DNA of 47,561 nucleotides from an uncultured Treponema sp. (GTDB taxonomy: Bacteria > Spirochaetota > Spirochaetia > Treponematales > Treponemataceae): positions 1-47,561 of the forward strand of contig CALFJF010000059.1 of assembly GCA_937877535.1 (NCBI GenBank), in the 5' to 3' direction. The position numbers and the translations under genes were made by a program. The notes below the pieces were generated by a model. The model did no database searches. It was not told the origin of the DNA and saw nothing but the letters and a program-made list of their open reading frames with translations. Below, piece by piece: positions 42,779 to 47,561 of the stretch. The stretch's first letter is position 1, and every line of letters begins with the position of its first letter.

Positions 42779-43384
42779 ATGGTTTACGGGTATATTCGAG
42801 TTTCGACTTTGCACCAAAATTTGGAAAATCAAAAACTTGAAATTACGCAATTTGCGGCGTTGAACGGACTCCAAATTGACAAATGGATTGAAGAAAAAAT
42901 CAGCGGCACAAAAAAGCCCGAAAAGCGAAAACTCGGAACAATTTTAATGCAAAATGCAAAGGAAAATGATTTAGTCATTTGCACCGAAATTTCGCGGTTT
43001 GGGCGGTCGCTCATTATGATTATGAATGTGCTGCAATTTTTTTTGGAGCAAGGAATAAAAGTCTGGACGATAAAAGACGGCTACAGGCTCGGAAATGACA
43101 TTCAGTCAAAAGTGCTGGCGTTTGCGTTTGGTCTTTCTGCGGAAATTGAGCGGCAGTTGATTTCGGAGCGAACAAAATGCGGACTTGCGCGGGCAAAAAA
43201 AGAAGGAAAGCACATCGGGCGAGAAAAAGGACGCAAATCGAGCACCTACAAACTTTCAAAATATAACAATTATATAGAAGAGCAAATTCGCGCGGGAACG
43301 CCAAAGCGAAAAATTGCACAAGAATTGTGCGTTGCGCCCGCAACGCTTAGACGGCACTTAAAACGCATGGCAGAAAATCAGTAA
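42779..43384 (+). CDS. Mpi-type serine recombinase (DNA invertase)
   Basis: 201 residues. The resolvase/invertase catalytic domain has the nucleophile Ser9 in YIRVST, with partner arginines in EISRFGRS. The segment VWTIKDGYRLGNDIQSKVLA followed by FAFGLSAEIERQLISERTK is close to the Bacteroides Mpi global invertase family, which flips promoters of surface-polysaccharide loci. The C-terminal 55 residues hold a helix-turn-helix (GTPKRKIAQELCVAPATLRR) for site binding. GGAGG lies 8 nt before the ATG. It sits alone between two inverted 102-bp repeats and two divergent beta-barrel genes. No accessory enhancer-binding protein gene is nearby. Confidence 0.92.
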   Translation: MVYGYIRVSTLHQNLENQKLEITQFAALNGLQIDKWIEEKISGTKKPEKRKLGTILMQNAKENDLVICTEISRFGRSLIMIMNVLQFFLEQGIKVWTIKDGYRLGNDIQSKVLAFAFGLSAEIERQLISERTKCGLARAKKEGKHIGREKGRKSSTYKLSKYNNYIEEQIRAGTPKRKIAQELCVAPATLRRHLKRMAENQ

Positions 43385-43408
43385 CTGTAAAAAAAGAACA
43401 AAAAATCC

Positions 43409-43510
43409 TTGGTTTTAATTTCCCACATTAAAAACGGAGGATTTTTCTATGAAAAAAATCGTAAGTGCGGTAGTTGTCGGCGCAATGGTTGCAGGTTCTG
43501 CGTTTGCAGA
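43409..43510 (+). repeat. Right 102-bp inverted repeat of the proposed invertible segment
   Basis: Partner of 42335-42436 with one mismatch, at 43492. It begins 25 nt after the recombinase stop codon, so no independent promoter for the right beta-barrel gene fits between them. In the orientation shown that gene depends on read-through from the recombinase gene. Confidence 0.95.
43413..43433. promoter_or_regulatory. 21-bp dyad inside the right repeat, candidate crossover or operator site
   Basis: Same TTTTAAT-N7-ATTAAAA site as at 42412-42432, in inverted orientation relative to it as judged by the asymmetric 7-bp centre (TTCCCAC versus GTGGGAA). Confidence 0.5.
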
Positions 43511-44762
43511 AGTTAAGATTTCAAACAATTTCCGTATTCGCCCTGTTCCTTTTCAGTTTGACTCTGGAACAGAAGAAGCGAATCGTATGACTCTTTGGAG
43601 TATGGATGATGGTCTTGCAACAGGGCAAAATGCAAAAGATACGCTCACTTTTGAATCTAAAAATGACTATGCTGGTGTAAAATTCGCTTTCAGCAATGGT
43701 GTTTCAAAAGGTAGTTCGGCTGTTGGAATTGATTCTTACAACGGTTTCTTGAAATTTGGCGACCTCACATTTACGGGCGGTTTGTTCGATAGCCGAGTTG
43801 CAAACCGCGTTACAAAAGACCAGAACAATCTTTCTTTCATCGAGCAGAACTGGGGCGCAAAATCAGTTGGTCTTAGTCCTAAAGAAGTCGATAAAAAGTT
43901 TTCTTACGAAAATGGATTTGAACAAGGGTATCTTAATTTTGCAGGAACAAAAAAACTTGGTGTAAATCCTAATATGTTTACTCCTATTAGTTTTGTAACT
44001 GGAGACAAATATACTGTTAAGGGTGTTGACTCAGACAACATCACAGCAATTGAAGGAACGAAGGCTCTTTCATTCGTTGTGGACTACGTTCTTGCAGATG
44101 TTGGCGGCGGACGGCTTCAACTTTGGGGTGCTTTGAACAAAAAAGATGACAACTGGGTTACAACCAATGATGACGGCGAAACAACAACAGTCGTAAACAG
44201 CGGTTATGCATTCCGCGCAGATTACAGAATGGACGATTTTGCTATTACTGCTGATTTGCACATCACTAAAGAGAACTTGGTTGCTGCAATATTCTTTAGC
44301 CCGCTTTCCGTTGAGAATTTGATTGCAACTGCTGGCTTTACGTTCGCAAAAGATTCTTCAACTGGAGATGACGGAAGCATTTACTGGGCAATCGACGCTC
44401 GCGCTCGCTACGCGCTCGACGACGCAATGGCAATCGGTCTTTACTTGAACTATTCTAGCGCAACCATTGAAGATGCGGATGCTATTGGCGTTCTTGATGC
44501 CGTTATGAACTTCAACTACAAGTTGAGCGACATCGTAACAGCATTTATTGAAGGCGAGTTCGCACTCCAGACAAACTCTGATGTTAAAGACCGTACTGGA
44601 CACCAACTTGCAGCACAGGCGGGCGGTATCTTCACCGCAGGAAAAGGTGCTGAAATTGACGCAGCAATTCGCCTTGCAATGGCAGGACTCGGAAACGATG
44701 TAGACCAAGATATTTTGGGACTCACCGTTTCTATCCCAGTCTGCATGAGAATCAAACTGTAA
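43449..44762 (+). CDS. Outer-membrane beta-barrel protein (right arm of the proposed switch)
   Basis: 437 residues. Signal peptide MKKIVSAVVVGAMVAGSAFA, then EVKISNNFRIRPVPFQFD. The mature part has amphipathic strands rich in Gly, Asn, Asp and aromatics and ends SIPVCMRIKL, like the left paralogue. It is shorter by 48 residues and mostly diverged in sequence, so the two would expose different surfaces or pass different solutes. The leader, ribosome binding site and signal peptide are part of the 102-bp repeat. It starts 64 nt after the recombinase stop and ends at its own strong terminator. Codons are T/A-rich, as in the lipoprotein gene. Confidence 0.86.
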   Translation: MKKIVSAVVVGAMVAGSAFAEVKISNNFRIRPVPFQFDSGTEEANRMTLWSMDDGLATGQNAKDTLTFESKNDYAGVKFAFSNGVSKGSSAVGIDSYNGFLKFGDLTFTGGLFDSRVANRVTKDQNNLSFIEQNWGAKSVGLSPKEVDKKFSYENGFEQGYLNFAGTKKLGVNPNMFTPISFVTGDKYTVKGVDSDNITAIEGTKALSFVVDYVLADVGGGRLQLWGALNKKDDNWVTTNDDGETTTVVNSGYAFRADYRMDDFAITADLHITKENLVAAIFFSPLSVENLIATAGFTFAKDSSTGDDGSIYWAIDARARYALDDAMAIGLYLNYSSATIEDADAIGVLDAVMNFNYKLSDIVTAFIEGEFALQTNSDVKDRTGHQLAAQAGGIFTAGKGAEIDAAIRLAMAGLGNDVDQDILGLTVSIPVCMRIKL

Positions 44763-44785
44763 TCCAGTTTGAACAAAGCACAAAA

Positions 44786-44818
44786 ACGCCACTCCAAAAG
44801 CGAGTGGCGTTTTTTTTA
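44786..44818 (+). terminator. Rho-independent terminator of the right beta-barrel gene
   Basis: ACGCCACTC (44786-44794) pairs perfectly with GAGTGGCGT (44802-44810) around a 7-nt loop, followed by eight further T. Confidence 0.9.
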
Positions 44819-44841
44819 GATTGTGAAAGTTGGGAAAAATT

Positions 44842-44865
44842 GGTGGTTGAGCCTGTCGAAACCAC
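44842..44865. repeat. Dispersed palindromic element, core GGTTGAGCCTGTCGAAACC
   Basis: Reverse complement of the element at 30636-30657, with the same GTGGTT/AACCAC outer arms. A weaker relative (GGTCATTTCGACGCGCTC) follows near 44889. Confidence 0.7.
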
Positions 44866-44923
44866 AAACAGCAAAACCTTTGTCAGCGGTCATTTCGACG
44901 CGCTCAATAACCAATTCTTTGAC

Positions 44924-45556
44924 TCAAATCTCTTGCTCTTCGATTTCTTCGTCTTCAATTTTCCAGTTTTCGTTTTCTAGGCGGGTCAAAAAATTGTCAA
45001 GTTTTGTTCCGTAATCGGGGTCGGTCGCCCAGGTTCCCGTAAGTCCAAAAACGTCTTCCACGAACTTTGTTTTATGAACCCACGGATAACGCGGGTCAAC
45101 CAAATCGCGTTTCAAAGCAACGTCCTCTTTTGTGCCATAGGCTTGCAAATGCTGAACGTGCGCCCGAACGCCGAGTTGCTCGGTTTCAAACCGCTCGCCA
45201 CGATGATTCCAATCCATTGCGCCAAGTCCACAAAAATTGTTCATATCCGCCGTTACAAGATTTCCGTAGCGCAAAAAACCCGTTTCGTGGCACATCTGCA
45301 CAAACGCCACGTCGGAATTCACGCCCTCCGCAAGAGATTCCTCGATGTAATATTTTGCAAGCCGTTCCACTTGTTTTTTGTCTGCTAACGGATTATTCGC
45401 CATAAAAAACTCGTACAACTCGCTCCAATTTTTGACTCCTTCGCCCATTAAAAGTCGAGAACACGTTTTTTGAGAAACCTTTGGAGTCCAGCACGAGAAA
45501 AACAAAAAAATAAAAATCGAAACAAATGTAATCGGAACGATTTTGCGGGATTTCAT
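44924..45556 (-). CDS. Glucosaminidase-domain (Bax/FlgJ-like) lipoprotein
   Basis: 210 residues. The signal peptide ends in a lipobox (FLFFSC), making Cys22 the lipidated residue. Residues about 75-195 match the glucosaminidase fold: EGVNSDVAFVQMCHETGFLR carries the likely catalytic Glu, followed by NNFCGLGAMDWNHRGERF and HVQHLQAYG. It probably cleaves peptidoglycan glycan strands from the periplasmic face of a membrane. The acidic tail (EDEEIEEQEI) is unusual. The ATG at 45556 is chosen because it begins a proper lipoprotein signal and has TATATT six bases upstream; the longer frame from 45622 would put 22 extra residues before it. Confidence 0.85.
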   Translation of the reverse strand: MKSRKIVPITFVSIFIFLFFSCWTPKVSQKTCSRLLMGEGVKNWSELYEFFMANNPLADKKQVERLAKYYIEESLAEGVNSDVAFVQMCHETGFLRYGNLVTADMNNFCGLGAMDWNHRGERFETEQLGVRAHVQHLQAYGTKEDVALKRDLVDPRYPWVHKTKFVEDVFGLTGTWATDPDYGTKLDNFLTRLENENWKIEDEEIEEQEI

Positions 45557-45568
45557 AAAACAAATATA
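45557..45568 (-). promoter_or_regulatory. -10 element giving a probable leaderless glucosaminidase mRNA
   Basis: On the minus strand, TATATT (45563-45568), then six bases, then the ATG at 45556. No Shine-Dalgarno sequence is present. Confidence 0.5.
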
Positions 45569-45620
45569 AACCTTTTTTGCAAAAATTAAAATACGAAAAA
45601 CGCTGACAATAATTTTGTTC

Positions 45621-45646
45621 AAAAAAAAACCGCAGTTTTCTGCGGC
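45621..45646 (-). terminator. Rho-independent terminator of pnp
   Basis: On the minus strand, CCGCAG and CTGCGG form a perfect stem with an AAAA loop, followed by nine U. It lies 20 nt after the pnp stop codon. Confidence 0.9.
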
Positions 45647-45666
45647 TTTTCTACCAAAATCCGGCG

Positions 45667-47561
45667 CTACTTTTTCTGCGCTTCAATCGCGTCGATGTAA
45701 CTCAGGTTCAAGCGCCCCATCTTGTCAACCTCAAGGAGTTTGACGGGAATCTGCTGTCCTTCTTTGAGGACATCGGTCACTTTGTTCACGCGCTCGCGCG
45801 AGAGCTTTGAGATGTGGCACAAGCCTTCTTTTCCGGGCAGGATTTCGACGAACGCGCCAAATTCCATAATCCGCTTGACCGTGCCGTTGTAAATCGTTCC
45901 AACTTCGGGGTCTTCGCAAATGCCCTTGATTGCCGCCCGCGCTTCCTCGGCTGCCTTGCCTGCCTTTCCGTAAATCGTCACCGTGCCGTCTTCCTCGGCG
46001 TTAATCGTGACGTTGTACTGCGCGGAAAGTGCCTTGATGGTCTTCCCGCCCGGCCCGATGAGCGCGCCGATTTTGTCAATCGCGATTTTTGTCGTGATGA
46101 TTTTCGGCGCGAACGGCGAAATTGGCTGAGGCTTGTCAATGCACTTTTCCATAATCGAAAGGATATGAAGCCTTCCCGCGCGCGCCTGCTCAAGCGCCTT
46201 CTTCATGATTTCCGTGGTGACACCGGCAATCTTGATGTCCATCTGGAAGCCCGTGATGCCGTCCTTCGTGCCCGCCACCTTGAAGTCCATGTCGCCGAGG
46301 TGGTCTTCCTCGCCCAAGATGTCGGAGAGAATCTGGTAGCGACCGTAGGGGTTGTCGCCCTCTGGCTCGGTAATCAAGCCCATCGCGATTCCCGCGACCA
46401 TTTTCTTCATCGGAACGCCCGCCGCAAGGAGCGCAAGGCAGCCGCCGCACGTGGACGCCTGTGAGGACGAGCCGTTCGACTCCATGATTTCGGAAACGAC
46501 GCGCACTGTGTACGGGAATTCCTGCACGCTCGGCACCATTGGCGCAAGCGAGCGACGCGCCAAGTTTCCGTGCCCAATTTCGCGCCGTCCCGTCGTCAGT
46601 CGCCCCACCTCACCAACCGAATACGGCGGGAAGTTGTAATGCAAAATAAAATGTTCGCTCCGCTCGCCTTCGATGTCGTCAAGCACTTGCGCGTCAAGCG
46701 TCGTGCCAAGCGTGCACACCGCAAGCGACTGTGTTTCGCCGCGCGTAAAGAGCGCGCTCCCGTGCGGGCGCGGCAACACGTTCACCTCGCACGTAATCGG
46801 GCGGATTTCGTCGCACTTTCGCCCGTCGATACGCACTCCCTTGTCCAGAATGCTCTTTCGGAGCAAGTTGTACTGGATGTCGTCAAAGCACGCCTCAAAG
46901 AGTTTTTTCTGCACGTCGTCGGAAAATTGCTCCGCGTGGTTTTCGATAATCTGAGCCTTTGCAATCGCCACGGCAGTTCCGCGGTTCGTCTTGCCGTTCT
47001 GGAAGCACGCCTTCTCAAGGAGCGGTGTCGCCTCCGCAATGATTGCGTCCTTGTTCAAAAGCTCCACCGTAAGCGGCGCGAGCGGGAGCTTTTCCTTGCC
47101 GCACTTCTTCTGCAGCTCCTCCTGCAACTCGCACATCGCGCGGATAAAGCCCTGCGCCTTTTCGAGCGCGCCGAGCATCACTTCCTCGGTCGCCTCGTTT
47201 GCGCCGCCCTCGACCATCGTAAAGCCGTCCTTTGTGCCGGCGACGACGATTTCAAGGTCGGCCTTCTCCTGCTGCTGGAACGTGGGGTTCACCACGTAGC
47301 CGCCGTCCAGGTATGCCACGCGGCACGCCGCAACCGGCCCGTGGAACGGAATGTCTGAAATCGTGACCGCCGCGCTCGACGCAATGACCGCAAGGATGTC
47401 CGGCGGGTTCACGCCGTCGCTCGACACGCACGTGGGCACAATCTGGATTTCGCGCCCGAAGCTCGGCTCAAAGAGCGGGCGCATGGGGCGGTCGATGAGG
47501 CGCGACACCAAGATTTCCTTGTCCTTGGGTCGCCCCTCGCGCTTGATGAAGCCGCCGGGAA
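45667..47561 (-). CDS. pnp: Polyribonucleotide nucleotidyltransferase (PNPase), N-terminus off the window
   Basis: About 630 residues are present and the frame is open to the right edge (the first visible residues are PGGFIKREGRPKDKEILVSR, then LIDRPMRPLF). The order is the end of RNase PH domain 1, the helical linker, RNase PH domain 2 (RGETQSLAVCTLGT, then REIGHGNLARRSLAPMVP), the KH domain (IGALIGPGGKTIKAL) and the S1 domain (GTVKRIMEFGAFVEILPGKE). The enzyme degrades RNA phosphorolytically in the cytoplasm. There is no long C-terminal tail after S1, so an RNase E-binding extension is absent. About 60-80 N-terminal residues are missing by family length. Codons are much more GC-rich than in most of the window. 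Confidence 0.97.
   Translation of the reverse strand, partial: PGGFIKREGRPKDKEILVSRLIDRPMRPLFEPSFGREIQIVPTCVSSDGVNPPDILAVIASSAAVTISDIPFHGPVAACRVAYLDGGYVVNPTFQQQEKADLEIVVAGTKDGFTMVEGGANEATEEVMLGALEKAQGFIRAMCELQEELQKKCGKEKLPLAPLTVELLNKDAIIAEATPLLEKACFQNGKTNRGTAVAIAKAQIIENHAEQFSDDVQKKLFEACFDDIQYNLLRKSILDKGVRIDGRKCDEIRPITCEVNVLPRPHGSALFTRGETQSLAVCTLGTTLDAQVLDDIEGERSEHFILHYNFPPYSVGEVGRLTTGRREIGHGNLARRSLAPMVPSVQEFPYTVRVVSEIMESNGSSSQASTCGGCLALLAAGVPMKKMVAGIAMGLITEPEGDNPYGRYQILSDILGEEDHLGDMDFKVAGTKDGITGFQMDIKIAGVTTEIMKKALEQARAGRLHILSIMEKCIDKPQPISPFAPKIITTKIAIDKIGALIGPGGKTIKALSAQYNVTINAEEDGTVTIYGKAGKAAEEARAAIKGICEDPEVGTIYNGTVKRIMEFGAFVEILPGKEGLCHISKLSRERVNKVTDVLKEGQQIPVKLLEVDKMGRLNLSYIDAIEAQKK

Larger units (their letters stand above)
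42437..43408. other. Proposed 972-bp invertible segment
   Basis: The DNA between the two inverted repeats holds only a divergent control region and the recombinase gene. Because the repeats contain both start codons and signal peptides, inversion would exchange upstream sequences without altering either beta-barrel protein. Invertibility is inferred from the repeats and the recombinase family. Confidence 0.65.

Overview
The window looks like part of a treponeme-type spirochaete chromosome. The evidence is a giant spirochaete-specific coiled-coil protein (SpiroCoCo type), a CarD regulator with an acidic tail, a fused IspDF, a class III cyclase with a periplasmic propeller, and paralogous beta-barrel proteins that share one signal peptide. 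Both edges cut genes: an accessory gene beside a DNA methylase on the left, and pnp on the right.

Layout. 1-1.6 kb: an N6-adenine DNA methylase and a tightly coupled partner gene, both minus. 1.7-2.9 kb: a PLP-dependent ornithine-type decarboxylase, divergent from purB (3.1-4.5 kb). 4.7-10.5 kb: a probable plus-strand operon of ppaC-like pyrophosphatase, lipid kinase, OmpA-domain protein, CarD regulator and IspDF. 10.6-29.2 kb, minus: a 4494-residue SpiroCoCo protein, then (in transcription order from 29.2 kb) an exported protein of unknown role and a Tol/Exb-like set of exbB, exbD, a TolA-like repeat protein and a HAD hydrolase. 29.6-30.6 kb: an Asp-rich lipoprotein. 30.8-35.4 kb, minus: a 1531-residue acyl-CoA dehydratase activase fusion. 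35.6-38.6 kb: a propeller/Y_Y_Y/adenylate cyclase sensor. 38.7-40.8 kb, minus: radC and an accessory patch with an antitoxin, a truncated YoeB-like toxin and a two-gene unit of unknown function. 40.9-44.8 kb: two divergent outer-membrane beta-barrel genes with a serine recombinase between them. 44.9-45.6 kb: a glucosaminidase-type lipoprotein. 45.7 kb to the edge: pnp.

The most interesting locus is 40.9-44.8 kb. The recombinase resembles the Mpi-type DNA invertases that flip promoters in Bacteroides. It lies between two nearly perfect 102-bp inverted repeats (42335-42436 and 43409-43510). Each repeat covers the 5' untranslated region, ribosome binding site and whole signal peptide of a divergently oriented beta-barrel gene. 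Inverting the 972 bp between them would leave both proteins unchanged but exchange their upstream DNA. This suggests a self-contained switch choosing which surface protein is expressed. It is an inference from sequence and has not been shown.

A second pattern is that at least six genes (purB, ppaC, carD, exbB, the cyclase gene and the glucosaminidase gene) have a -10-like hexamer ending 6-8 nt before the ATG and no Shine-Dalgarno sequence. That suggests leaderless mRNAs. Other genes in the window have clear GGAG-type sites at normal spacing. No tRNA, rRNA, CRISPR array or insertion sequence was found.
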